Source: Bathynomus jamesi (lineage: Eukaryota; Arthropoda; Malacostraca; Isopoda; Cirolanidae). Taken from it: a stretch of 64,000 nucleotides of DNA. Shown here piece by piece: positions 1-10,329 of the stretch (position 1 is the first letter of the stretch; each line of letters opens with the position of its first letter). The DNA lies in assembly GCA_023014485.1 (NCBI GenBank), contig JAJOZX010005793.1:62001-126000 (forward strand). The letters run 5' to 3'. The position numbers were made by a program, and so were the translations under genes. The notes under the pieces were generated by a model. The model saw only the letters and a program-made list of their open reading frames with translations, had not been told where the DNA came from and did not search any database.

Positions 1-540
1 GTAATTTATTATATTTAATGGGGAAATTCTGAGAACTGGAGCAACCATTCATAATATGATTAATTGATTACGTGATATTTGCAGTTCATTTTTTTGTCTG
101 TACGCTTTCCCTTTGCGTATTCTGTCCTTTGGATATTCTCTTAAATGTATGTGGTATTGTCTCTCTTCTATTTGTACTGGAAATTTATTATACTCAAGAG
201 AAAAGAACTTTAACTTGTATAAAATATGAAATGTATAATAAATTTGCCTTTCCCACCAAACGAAATTAGGAGAAATTTATGAATAATTCAAATAAATATT
301 TTTTTTTCACAAATCCTTGCTTTATCTCTCAATTTTCTGAATCATTTCTTCCTGGAAAAATATGAGGCAGGAAAAATTCAGATCTTGGAAGCTTTAAGAG
401 ACTGAACGCCCTCATGGATTCATGCACTGTAGCAATTTCATGAGAAATATGTTCGCGTAACAATTATATGGATATTGAATTTTTATGTATATTTCACGAT
501 GCATTTTGGTAAAGAAAAGCAAGAAGCAAATTATGCACAG
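1..540. other. AT-rich stretch, no gene seen
   Basis: No recognisable domain, TE end or RNA gene. The short open frames here are hydrophobic or low-complexity and look like chance. Confidence 0.6.
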
Positions 541-547
541 ATTTTAT

Positions 548-550
<3 letters not shown>

Positions 551-597
<47 letters not shown>

Positions 598-599
598 AT

Positions 600-642
<43 letters not shown>
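551..642. repeat. Compound (CT)n-(TA)n microsatellite
   Basis: About 38 bp of CT repeats run straight into interrupted TA repeats. The TA tract abuts the mariner end at 645. Confidence 0.95.
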
Positions 643-644
<2 letters not shown>

Positions 645-1562
645 CAGGGTGTCCCAGAATTAACTATCTATTTCAATGAAATCGGACAAAATTTTAAAAA
701 CACACTTTTATTTATGTTTATCATGTTTAATATGTGTTAAAAATGTATAAATTTCTAAATTTTTTTCATAATTTTATTTTCATAATTTTTTCATTATCTG
801 GTCCAATGAAAGACCGTCTGAAGTCATAGAATGGCAAAGAGACTCTCCAAAAGTTAACGTGTGGCTTGGAATGACCAAATCCAAAATTTATGGCCCATTC
901 TTCTTTGCGAAAGCAACTGTAACAGATACCGTCTACCTTGATATGCTTCAGCAGTTTCTCGAACCACAGCTTCTTGATGATGGCATTCTTGATAATGTTG
1001 TGTTCAACAAGATGGAGCACCATGTCATTATGCTCTAATTGTTCGAGAATACCTCAACAGACGCCTTCCGAATCGGTGGATTGGACGTGGAGGACCTCGA
1101 CCTTGGCCTCCGCGTTCTCCGGATTTGACACCCCTGGATTTCTTTGCATGGGGTTTCATAAAAACAAAGGTTTATCGCCAAAAGATCAATGCTTCTTGTT
1201 GAAACACAACATTATCAAGAATGCCATCATCAAGAAGCTGTGGTTCGAGAAACTGCTGAAGCATATCAAGGTAGACGGTACTGTTACAGTTGCTTCCGCA
1301 AAGAAGAATGGGCCATAAATTTTGGATTTGGTCATTCCAAGCCACACGTTAACTTTTGGAGAGTCTCTTTGCCATTCTATGACTTCAGACGGTCTTTCAT
1401 TGGACCAGATAATGAAAAAATTATGAAAATAAAATTATGAAAAAAATTTAGAAATTTATACATTTTTAACACATATTAAACATGATAAACATAAATAAAA
1501 GTGTGTTTTTAAAAAATTTGTCCGATTTCATTGAAATAGATAGTTAATTCTGGGACACCATG
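645..1562. mobile_element. Palindromic (fold-back) mariner derivative
   Basis: The left end starts CAGGGTGTCCCAGAATTAAC and the right end is its near-exact inverse, next to TA. The whole stretch 645-1011 reappears inverted at 1196-1562, leaving a loop of about 184 bp. The left arm plus loop read as the central and C-terminal part of a mariner transposase on the + strand. The right arm is the left arm inverted and replaces the expected 3' end. The element cannot encode transposase and could move only in trans. It is an old copy: the arms differ by small indels. Confidence 0.9.
800..1195 (+). pseudogene. Mariner transposase fragment (DDE domain)
   Basis: Translation in more than one frame gives typical mariner blocks: a KIYGPFFFA-like strand, YLDMLQQFLEPQL, a damaged catalytic FQQDGAP motif near 1008-1025 (it reads FNKMEHHV in its present frame), then RWIGRGG and PRSPDLTPLDFFAWGF-like residues near 1066-1155. 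Frameshifts and a stop near 1037 break it. The N-terminal DNA-binding half is absent. Mirror frames in the right arm are inverted duplicates, not separate genes. Confidence 0.8.
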
Positions 1563-1567
1563 TATAT

Positions 1568-1650
1568 GCAAATAGTCCAACAGGACTCGAAAGCGAGACC
1601 TCTTGAATAGAAGCCCGAGCGCTAGTTCTATACACTATGACAAGGTAAAA
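1568..1650 (-). mobile_element. tRNA-derived SINE head (fragment)
   Basis: On the minus strand there is an A-box-like segment (TAGTGTATAGAACTAGCGC) followed about 35 bases later by a B-box-like TTTCGAGTCC. The spacing suits an RNA polymerase III promoter of tRNA type. Cloverleaf pairing is poor, so a SINE head or tRNA relic is more likely than a working tRNA gene. Confidence 0.5.
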
Positions 1651-1799
1651 GCCTGGTGTATATTTCAACATAGGTGTCTCAACACTAGCGTAGTGATTAC
1701 ATTTAGTTACGGTACTAGTATTTTAACATTTTTAAGCCATATAAAAAAATATCATATTTGAACTCTCAAGATTTTTCTGTCATTCATTTGTGGTAAATT

Positions 1800-2790
1800 A
1801 TTTCTTGGAGATGCCCAACACAGCGAGTTCTGCACTCCCTTGTTCGCAGCACAGCACTTTACAGGACATTACTTTCTCAAGAACATCGGAGGTTGTGTCA
1901 GAGGTTGCTTGTTGAATGTTCTGTTTCAGTTCCTCTGTTGTTCATGGCTTACTTTTGTAAACTCTTTTCTTCAGAAATCCCGAAAGGAAAAACTCAGTTG
2001 TTGTTAGGTCGAGAGACATTATGTGAACATTATGTGAAGCAAAGCCATCGTTTTCCTTGTGGTATGGCTGAAACCAAGTATCTTCAGGTAGGCCATGTTG
2101 TTCCACTTAGAGTAGCAGGAATGTCTCAATCATTTGACCATAGCGTGCACCGTCAACTGTTACTGCTCAGCCTCGATCATCCTCATAGAAATAAGGGCCC
2201 AAAATTCGGTCTGACATCACTCCACATTATCTTCTCACGTGTTCATTATGTAGAGGCTATTGTTCCATGGAACAAGGATTTTGAGTGGAAACAAACCAGA
2301 AGTTTTGTTTGTTTACAAACTCACTCAAATTGAAATGAGCTTTGTCCGTTATTAGCAGCTTTCTGAGAAATCCAGTGTTGTTTCCAGCCATTTCAAGGAG
2401 TTGGTTGGGAAACTCTAGTCTGGTGGCAGTGTCGTTTGGCTTCAGTTCTTGAATGAGCTGTCTTGTATAGATAATTATGCAGGTTCTTAGACAAAATGCG
2501 ATGTAATGATGATCTCGATATTTCTAACTCCTGTGAGAGACGCCGTAGATAGGATTTGAGTCCTGTCGGGGATTCGAGAGGACCGTGAACGTCCGGAACG
2601 TGGTTGATCTGAGACGATTCCTCTTGCAGGGAAACTGTAATACATCTAATAACATGCTCTGAAGGAGCTAAACGAACACCAGACTTTCGCCGGTAGGCAC
2701 GCTCAGCTTGAATAATATAATTGAACTTCCATTTGTAAAGTTCAACAAGCGCAGCACATTGTTCAACCGTCCACCCCTCCATATTGATTC
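1800..2790 (-). pseudogene. Decayed mariner-type transposase with N-terminal helix-turn-helix
   Basis: The minus strand opens at 2782 with MEGWTVEQCAALVELYKW, then SLQEES and a conserved SRSSLHRIL segment. This is the N-terminal helix-turn-helix domain (DUF4817-like) common upstream of DD34D transposases in arthropods. Further on, in shifted frames, come LLITDKAHFNLS-like (first catalytic Asp), a NFWFVSTQNP block, MSDRILGPYFYEDD, and a C-terminal TTEELKQNIQQA helix near 1900. Several frameshifts and stops make it nonfunctional. Exact terminal repeats were not resolved. Confidence 0.75.
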
Positions 2791-2867
2791 TTTGGAGTCA
2801 CCACTCCAATCTCAAATACAAACGGAAATGTTACGCATGTTAAATAGACATTCAATACTAAGATCAC

Positions 2868-2910
2868 TACACACACACACACAAACACACACATATATAT
2901 GTATATATTT
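2868..2910. repeat. (CA)n-(TA)n microsatellite
   Basis: About 26 bp of CA repeats with one interruption, followed by a short TA run. Confidence 0.85.
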
Positions 2911-2974
2911 TTTTTCGTTTCAAGATAATCTTTTCAACCTCAGAATTCAAAACTGCCTTAAGTTAACTCTGTAA

Positions 2975-3480
2975 ATAGAATTTAGATTCTTACATATTGA
3001 TTCTATAGAATCCAAACTTAATTAAAAGCTATACTTAATTCCATACATCAGTTCATCTTAATTTTACAATCATCTTAAATTTTCAGCATTCCGAACTTAA
3101 ATGCAGACGTGTATCTTTTTGTGGCTCATCTTAAAAAAAAAAAAAAAGTTATTTTTTTCCAGCTCAAAAAATAACATCTATAATTTCAATTTAAAGTTGA
3201 AAGAACTTCTCCACGTAACACTTTAAGTAGGTTTACCATATTTGAACTTTCAAAGAAAGAGGACACTCCGGAGAAGGGGTTGTATCTGTATCAGTATCTA
3301 CCAAGTGAAGTTGTATTAATGTGTTATATATACTGTATACTACATGTCGTCTACATTGAGTATATATAAATAAGAACAAGTGTTATGGCCTCAAAAATCA
3401 ATGTTATAATTATTCAAATTTTCCCAGATATGTCTGGGAAAAAATGGACGTATGGTAACCCTACTTTAAGGAATGCCACG
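2975..3480. other. AT-rich stretch, nothing recognised
   Basis: No coding, TE termini or RNA motif seen. Confidence 0.55.
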
Positions 3481-3497
3481 AACAATTATAGATATAT

Positions 3498-3559
<62 letters not shown>

Positions 3560-3580
3560 TATAATATATATATATATATA
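3498..3580. repeat. (TA)n microsatellite abutting a mariner end
   Basis: Around 80 bp of nearly pure TA, ending exactly at the CAGGGTGTCC terminus of the next element. Confidence 0.95.
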
Positions 3581-5193
3581 CAGGGTGTCCCAAAAAAAAC
3601 TATATACTCTTTATAGCATCATATATTTTATAATTTTAAAAAACCCAAACAATATATTGTTATAGCAATTGCCAATGAAAGGTAATTAGTAATCTAAGTG
3701 ATCAAAATGTTATAGCGAGTTGTTTGCGTATAAAATTTAATTAACTACGCCAAGTGCTCAAAATGTTCTCCGGCGGCATGAATGCACCTTTGAATGCGTC
3801 GACTAACTGATTCGCGGACATGGACTAATGTGGATGCTGTGATGGTCCCGCACTTTTCCCTAATTGCATCCTTAAGGTGTTCGAGTGTTGCAGGTCTTGT
3901 ACCATAAACTGCATCCTTCAGGTAGCCCCACAAGTAAAAATCAAGTGGAGTCAAGTCCGGTGAACGTGGAGGATACTCAACGCTTCCTCTTCGTCCTATC
4001 CAACGGTTAGGCGACGTTTCATCGAGGTACCTTCTGACATCACAATGATAATGAGGGGGGGGGTCCATCTTGTTGAAAGTAAAAGTCGTCGTTTCCAAAC
4101 AACTTCCGAACTGCAGGTATAATTTCTGTCCGCAGCATGTCGAGATATGCGGCACCGGTAACTGTCCCATTAAAGAAAAATGGTCCAACCAATCCCCTGG
4201 ATGATAAACCACACCATGCTGTTAATCCTGGTAAATTAACATGTTTATCCACATAAACGTGTGGATTATCAAGGACCAGTACCTGCAGTTGTGTCGATTT
4301 ACTGTGCCATTCAGCTTGAAGGTAGCTTCATCAGACCACACGATTTTGTTGGCAAACTGTACGTCTTCGGCTTCCATGACTGAAACCATTCACAAAATTC
4401 GAGTCTGCGATGAGGGTCATCTTCAGTCATGGCGTGTAACAGACTTGGAATGTAGCTTTTCCATTTTGCCGACTTTAAAATCGGTGAACACCTGATTTGC
4501 TGATTCCGGTCTCACGGGCGCATTGCCTAACTGATTTCTGTGGTGATCGATTACATTTTGCAACACTAAAACGGAGTTTTCATCACTCGCACTTGATTTA
4601 CGTCGTCCAGATCTTCGCTTGTGCATATCTTGAGCAGATCCCTCTGCCTCAAAACTTGTCACGGATGCTTGTAATGGCGAGACGTGTCGGTGGCTTTGTA
4701 CCAAATTCCTGGATCCATTGCCGCTGGACTTCGGACACATTCTCAAATTTCCAATACCATTTCAGAACACTTTTTCGTTGCTCCAGTATCAAACGTTTAC
4801 GCAACATGGGTTCTTTTGCTGAACTGAATAAAGTTGAATGCTGTAGAGTTTGTATTGTGGAATGAGTGCGTAGGCTAAGTCCGAAGCAAGCTAGTGAGTG
4901 ACTAGACTAGACTACGTTCGGTCCATAGGCTTCGCCATTACAAGACCTTTGATAAAACAAGGCCAGGCTTAGTCGACGCATTCAAAAGTGCTGTCATGCC
5001 GCCGGAGAACATTTTGAGCACTTGGCGTAGTTAATTAAATTTTATATGCAAACAACTCGCTATAACATTCTGATCACTTAGATTACTAATTTACCTTTCA
5101 TTGGCAATTGCTATAACAATATATTGTTTGGTTTTTTTAAATTATAAAATATATGATGCTATAAAGAGTATATAGTTTTTTTGGGACACCCTA
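3581..5193 (-). mobile_element. Mariner-like element with extended inverted ends
   Basis: Termini read CAGGGTGTCCC at left and GGGACACCCTA at right. Inverted similarity reaches about 230 bp into each side (3581-3810 against 4965-5193) and includes the transposase C-terminal codons (AAGEHFEHLA). The 5' end has therefore been overwritten by an inverted copy of the 3' end. The interior encodes a broken transposase on the minus strand. Flanks are (TA)n at left and TA plus GATA-like repeats at right. Confidence 0.88.
3745..4760 (-). pseudogene. Mariner transposase, frameshifted
   Basis: Read from right to left: an N-terminal helix-turn-helix region with FEAEGSAQDMHKRRSGR, then a degraded centre with [27 protein letters not shown] (second catalytic Asp), RWIGRRGS and PPRSPDLTPLDFYLWGYL, ending AGEHFEHLA. 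About 41 residues separate the second and third catalytic aspartates, a spacing reported for DD41D mariner relatives. At least two frame changes, one near the G-run at 4055, destroy it. Confidence 0.8.
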
Positions 5194-5860
5194 TAGATAG
5201 ATAGATAGACAGACAAATAGATACAAAATTATAGCAATAGTGTATTTTATTTTTGAATTAGATGTAAAAAAAAGGCATCAGAATATAAATTTAAACTACA
5301 ATATACAGGAAAAACTACTACGTCACAACCACCAACGCACATGGTTAGTTAACAACCAATCCAGATGGCTAATTCACCCAAATTCAGTCGTGCGATGATT
5401 ACATCAAGCAGAAGTAACCATTCTTATTTTTCTGGTAATAAAATTAACTATTTGGATTAATCATTTGGATGTAAAATTTCTTGGTTGTTAAAAACAATTA
5501 TTTTTCAAAATAAGCTAAACGTTAAATCAATCAAAAAAAAAAAGATTGATGAAACAATTACTTTTCAAAATAAGCTAAACGTTAAATCAATAAAAAAAAA
5601 AATTGATGAAACAATTTACGTAAATCATTAGAAGCTTCATAGACTTACTTTAATCTTTACGTAATCTTTCAAAATTGTTTTAATTTAAAACTTGCATAAT
5701 TAGGCCTATCTTGAAAAGTCTGAAAAATTGGTCAAATCATAGTCTCATTTATAAAGAGCAATTGGAAGATCGATGATGGATATGCTTTCGTAATTCATAC
5801 TTTACCAATCATTAGAAAAAGAAAAAATAAGTTTGTTTTATCTAATTTTATCTTATTTTA
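5194..5860. other. AT-rich stretch with a short tandem duplication
   Basis: No gene seen. Holds the two-copy repeat at 5492-5607. Confidence 0.55.
5492..5607. repeat. Two-copy tandem duplication of about 58 bp
   Basis: The segment with CAAAATAAGCTAAACGTTAA and a poly-A run occurs twice in a row with few differences. Confidence 0.85.
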
Positions 5861-5862
5861 AA

Positions 5863-5865
<3 letters not shown>

Positions 5866-5934
<69 letters not shown>

Positions 5935-5944
5935 TATATATATA

Positions 5945-5982
<38 letters not shown>
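5866..5982. repeat. Compound (CT)n-(TA)n microsatellite
   Basis: About 56 bp of CT then about 58 bp of TA, the same order as at 551-642 and 36737-36805. Confidence 0.95.
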
Positions 5983-5983
<1 letters not shown>

Positions 5984-6222
5984 ATGTATGTATAATTGGT
6001 GTTTATAAAGTCTCAATCTGCTTCATTGAAAGTTTCCTTTATATTTTTACACAACAAATCTTATCATAAACGGTTATACCTGTGTACATTCAGTATATCT
6101 CTAATGGTATATTTCTATTTTTATTAAATATATACCCACAGCAGCTGACGGACATACACATACAGTATACACACCTTATCGACGAATAATTTTAGGGTCA
6201 TCTTTTTAATCCTAATTAAACC

Positions 6223-6251
6223 TCTATATATATATATATATCTGTGTGTGT

Positions 6252-6327
<76 letters not shown>
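6223..6327. repeat. Compound (TA)n-(GT)n-(GA)n microsatellite
   Basis: Three dinucleotide blocks in series, roughly 20, 52 and 32 bp. Confidence 0.95.
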
Positions 6328-6328
<1 letters not shown>

Positions 6329-6491
6329 ATAATGCATGTGAAATTTTAGCTTTAATGAAAGGAAACTATTTTGGAAGCTAACTCTAAAGTATTTGAATGA
6401 CTATTTCATTTTTCTAGTTTAGGTAAATAAGCCTTATTAGGCAGACATACAATATAAGCCTCTTCACATATGAATGTGACCCAAATGTATT

Positions 6492-6694
6492 GGATCACCT
6501 GAAGATCAGGGCCCCCAGCCTTCTTTAGTTAGCTTTATAAGGCTAACTAACGAAAATATCGCGACCTAACCTAACCAATCGTCAAGGGCGTACAGTTGAC
6601 CTAACGATTGGTTAGGTTAGGTCGTGATATTTTCGTTAGTTAGCCTTATAAAGCTAACTAAAGAAGGCTGGGGACCCTGATCTTCAGGTGATCC
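6492..6694. mobile_element. 203-bp GG...CC fold-back MITE, GGATCACC type
   Basis: Nearly perfect palindrome beginning GGATCACCTGAAGATCAG and ending in its inverse. From outside in, each arm has CCTTCTTTAGTTAG, a TTATAAGGCTAACTAACG block, AAAATATC, CGACCTAACCTAACCAATCG, then a 21-bp asymmetric spacer containing GGGCGTACAGTTG. The arms can form a very long hairpin. It has no coding capacity. No TSD could be found for this copy, unlike its relatives. Confidence 0.88.
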
Positions 6695-7380
6695 CGTTGT
6701 TTTTATGTACTGCTGAAATAATTACCCTAAAGAAAATTAACTAATTTTCAATATCAATCAAGAAATTTGAATTGCTTATAAAAAGAAGAACTTAAGTACA
6801 CGAATTTGTTGACGTTGACGATTAATGAACTGATCAACCAACTGATCAGTTACGCTACTCCGAGTAATGATTAATAACTATTAAAAATATACTGTATATT
6901 TTAAGCTGGTCTCAGCCTCAGGTGTTCGAGGTAAAACTAACCATGTCTGAGAGAAGATAATTTATTAAACTGAAAAAGGGCGTGGCCACACAGCGTAAAG
7001 TTGCTAGAGCGATTTGAGAAGATTTTAGATGAATAAAAAGAAAATTCATGACTGATAGAAAATAATCATTAGTGGAGGATCTCTGTCGAATGGATACAAT
7101 GTTCTTCAAACTTTCGAGGTTTAGAATGTCAAAGTTGAGTCATTCATGAATTTAAAATAGTGAAATAGGATACCATACATTGGTTGTACATTACACACTT
7201 GTTTTTGTTTGCTCTATAAGCATTTATAATATACCCATACTTCTACCATACCATACCCATACAATTATTGCATACCGTACTTTGATACTCAAAATAATGT
7301 AATTAGGAAATTGTACATCTGTGCGCACACACACACACACACACCAGTGTTGATATAAAGATTGGATCAATGAAAGAAAG
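6695..7380. other. No gene recognised
   Basis: AT-rich. Contains a short (CA)n at 7324-7343 and a TACCATACCCATAC-like mini-repeat near 7245. The 63-codon minus-strand frame at 6918-7109 matches no family I know. Confidence 0.5.
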
Positions 7381-7642
7381 CCACCCCCAGCCTTCTTTAG
7401 TTAGCTTTATAAGGCTAACTAAGGAAAAATATGACGACCGGAGCTATTGAAGAATAGGGACCCCAACCTTCTTTAGTTAGCCTTATAAGGCTAACTAACG
7501 AAAATATCACAACCTAACCTAACCAATCGTTAAGTCAACTGTACGCCCTTGACAATTGTTCAGGTTAGGTCGTGATATTTTCGTTAGTTAGCCTTATAAA
7601 GCTAACTAAATAAGGCTGGGGGCCCTGATCTTTAGGTGATCC
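7381..7642. mobile_element. Hybrid GG...CC fold-back plus orphan half-arm
   Basis: 7440-7642 is a 203-bp palindrome with the family core, but its left end is of the GGAGCTATTG type (as at 28660) and its right end of the GGTGATCC type (as at 6492). Directly left, 7381-7432 is a single orphan arm (CCAGCCTTCTTTAGTTAG to AAGGAAAAATATGACGACC). No TSD spans it. A rearrangement or recombination between two family members is the simplest reading. Confidence 0.8.
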
Positions 7643-7756
7643 GATTTAATTCTATTTCATTATGGAAGCGACCATTTAAATTCTGTTAAAAAATTATTAA
7701 CACTTAAACCAAATTTGTTAATAAACATTTTGCTTCACTTCTTAATTACTCTTTCG

Positions 7757-8201
7757 GGATCTTTTCCGTTTGACTGCCGCCATTGAAACATAATTAAACT
7801 TTTTGTATTTTGTATTTTAACTGAAATGTCTTGATGATACAAAATAAGTTACTTTATAAAAAAGCTTTTCTTAATTTCCCCTTCAAATTTTGTTTCTTAT
7901 AAACAATTTTAATTACTTTCAAGATCCATGCTTAATTTTTAAATTTTAATCGTGTACTCAGAAAAATAAGGGGATCACCTGAAGATCAGGGCCTCCAGCC
8001 TTCTTTAGTTAGCTTTATAAGGCTAACTAACAAAAATATCACGACCTAACCTAACCAATCGTCAAGGTCGTACAGTTGACCTAACGATTGGTTAGGTTAG
8101 GTCGTGATATTTTCGTTAGTTAGCCTTATAAGGCTAAGTAAAGAAGGCTGGGGGCACTCACCTCTGATGTTTCAATGGCGGCAGTCAAACGGAAAAGATC
8201 C
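7757..8201. mobile_element. 445-bp GG...CC fold-back MITE, GGATCTTTTCC type
   Basis: Ends GGATCTTTTCCGTTTGACTG and its inverse, flanked by a perfect 8-bp TSD CTCTTTCG (7749-7756 and 8202-8209). The interior holds unique AT-rich sequence and then a family core palindrome (about 7973-8155) whose left border is GGATCACC but whose right border is lost. The same outer arms surround a shorter interior at 29519-29759. Confidence 0.92.
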
Positions 8202-8204
8202 CTC

Positions 8205-8990
8205 TTTCGTTCCTATTTTTTTCGAAAAAAAAAAAATCCAACTTTTTTTTACTTTTCTCTGCAAAAATCTCGACGACTCCTTGTCTTTGTCCAACTGTTA
8301 CCTGCAGAGAACGTATTTCTTAAGACTGTTAAATAGTTTATGTATTTGCTACATGTACCGTGGCTAATACCCTAATTAACTGGCTAAGGCTAGAGCAAGA
8401 CCCACAGTCAGGATAAAATTTCCTTAAATAAGACCATAGAGAGAGAGAGAGAGAGAGAGAGAGATACACATTAAAAGAGAGATACACCTTAAAAAAGGCC
8501 TTTAAATTTTTTCACAAAAGTGTAATAAATCCTGTAAAGAATATATATACTTTTTAACCTTTCAAATGTTCCGTGCGATGATTTCTCATTTCACGAAGGT
8601 CAAGCTAGTTGCCTCTCCTCTCCTCTCTCTATATACATATATATACACTGCGAAAAACGACAATGTGTCTTTACTTTTTAAATAAAAAGGTAGGTATTTA
8701 GGTATATAGAAAGGTAAGCAGAGAAAAGTAGGTATTTTGGCGACAAAAGAAGGCTAAAAGGCAATGTGGAGTATGACTAAGTGTCTACCTTTGGTTGTTT
8801 GTATGCTGTAAGTTCGAGTTAAAAAGAATTTCTGTGCGATGATGTCGAGAAAGAAGAAAGGAAGAGGTTATGGGCTGACTTCAGAGCTTTATATGAGATG
8901 GAGAATATTTTACCATTCATATCAGTGCATTTGTTAGGTGTTAATTCTCATTTGGTGCTGTTCACATTTACGCACCCTATTACCTATTAC
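8205..8990. other. No gene recognised
   Basis: AT-rich, with short (GA)n near 8440-8463 and a CTCTCCT run near 8615. No coding support. Confidence 0.5.
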
Positions 8991-9057
8991 CCTATTATAT
9001 ATATAATATATATCCCCGTTAAAACGCGGGATATTTTTGCTACCCACACGAAGAGTA

Positions 9058-9737
9058 GCAAAAATAACTGAATTCCGGTTAGGTTCATTGGATGCCCGGT
9101 TAGGTCAACTGCACGCCCTTGACGATTGATTAGGCTTAGTCGTGATATTTTTGTTAAAACTAACGAAAATATCACGACTAAACCTAACCAATCGTCAAGG
9201 GCGTACAGTTGACCTAACCGGGTATTCAAATTTTATCCTATGTAAATAATGGTTCTCTGTAAACCAGAAATATGATAGAATATAATAGAATTTTTGGTAC
9301 TTATAGGTTATCTCCCTCCCCCCCCACTAATTTTGACAGAATATTTTCGTTAAAACTAACGAAAATATCACGACTTAACCTAACCAATCATCAACGGCGT
9401 ACAGATGATCTATTAGTAAATAGTAAATACTATTCCAGAAACAAACAATGTTATAATTAATAATAGATCAACTGTACGCCCTTGATAATTGGTTAGGTTA
9501 AGTCGTGATATTTTCATTGGTTTTAACGAAAATATTCTGTCAAAATTGGTGGTGGGGGGGGGGGGGGTAGATAACCTACAAGTATCGAATTTTCAAGATA
9601 TGTATCTTAGATACATATCTTAAAAATTCTATTATGTAAATAAGTAAAACCTGTTAAATTATCTCCCTCCCTAATATCGACCTTTTAAACTATGTTCCCC
9701 CTCTCTGAAGCTTTGGGGGAAATAGTTTAAAAGATCC
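9058..9737. mobile_element. Composite GG...CC family element with inside-out core
   Basis: The right end ...GTTTAAAAGATCC and inner blocks (AGATACATATCTT, GTTAAATTATCTCC, CCCGGTTAGGTCAACTG) match the complete element at 33688-34151 in reverse orientation. At about 9091-9215 the core is inside out: the palindrome centre is GTTAAAACTAAC and the GGGCGTACAGTTGACC spacer sits on the outside in both arms. A second family member is inserted at 9296-9586. The left boundary and TSD of the whole unit are not resolved. Confidence 0.75.
9296..9586. mobile_element. 291-bp nested GG...CC fold-back, GGTACTTATAGG type
   Basis: Inverted ends GGTACTTATAGGTTATCT and AGATAACCTACAAGTATC, with C-run and G-run just inside. 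It is flanked by GAATTTTT (9288-9295) and GAATTTTC (9587-9594), seven of eight bases identical. Removing it makes the flanks colinear with 33838-33870, which supports a genuine nested insertion. The interior has two inverted core modules around a unique AT-rich loop, the arrangement also found at 27494-27779. Confidence 0.85.
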
Positions 9738-9953
9738 AGAATTCATGCTATACTTACACGCCTACCACATAAATTAGAAATATTAATAAAAACACACAGT
9801 TTCATACATGTATTGAAGAATGTTAAAAAATGTGACAATTTTTTATATAAAGCTGATTTTTATGGCTGTAATATTTTTACAATCTTTGTTTTTGTTTACA
9901 TTTATGCACGGATTTTTATTACCTTATAAATGTATTTCCAATAAACATATTTC

Positions 9954-10319
9954 GGTGCTACTATAGCGTGATTCCTACCGGTGACTTCGATACTATAGGG
10001 TGATTCCTACCCGTTTTGGTTCGAAACTACAGTACTGTAAGGTATAAATGAAAATATAATAAATATAAAATGCTATTTATTATTCAATTTTATTTAAAAA
10101 ATAGTCTCGGTGCTACTATAGTATGTGGTCTACCTACGATTGGTTAGGTTTAATCACGATATTTTCGTTAAAACTAACGAAAATATCATGACTAAACCTA
10201 ACCAATCATCAAGGGCGATGGACATTGGAATGTAAACAAGCAATTAGTAAACAAGGTAAGAAGCTATAATTAAAAGGTAGACCGCCGAATCGAGGTAGGA
10301 ATCACGCTATAGTAGCACC
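9954..10319. mobile_element. 366-bp GG...CC fold-back, GGTGCTACTATAG type
   Basis: Ends GGTGCTACTATAGCGTGATT and its inverse, with perfect 8-bp TSD CATATTTC (9946-9953, 10320-10327). A partial second copy of the end motif (ACTATAGGGTGATTCC) lies at 9991-10008. The core module at about 10137-10215 is inside out, centred on GTTAAAACTAAC. Confidence 0.92.
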
Positions 10320-10329
10320 CATATTTCTT

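Noticed and set aside
1893..2333. 146-codon plus-strand frame as a gene
   Set aside because: Antisense shadow of the minus-strand mariner transposase pseudogene.
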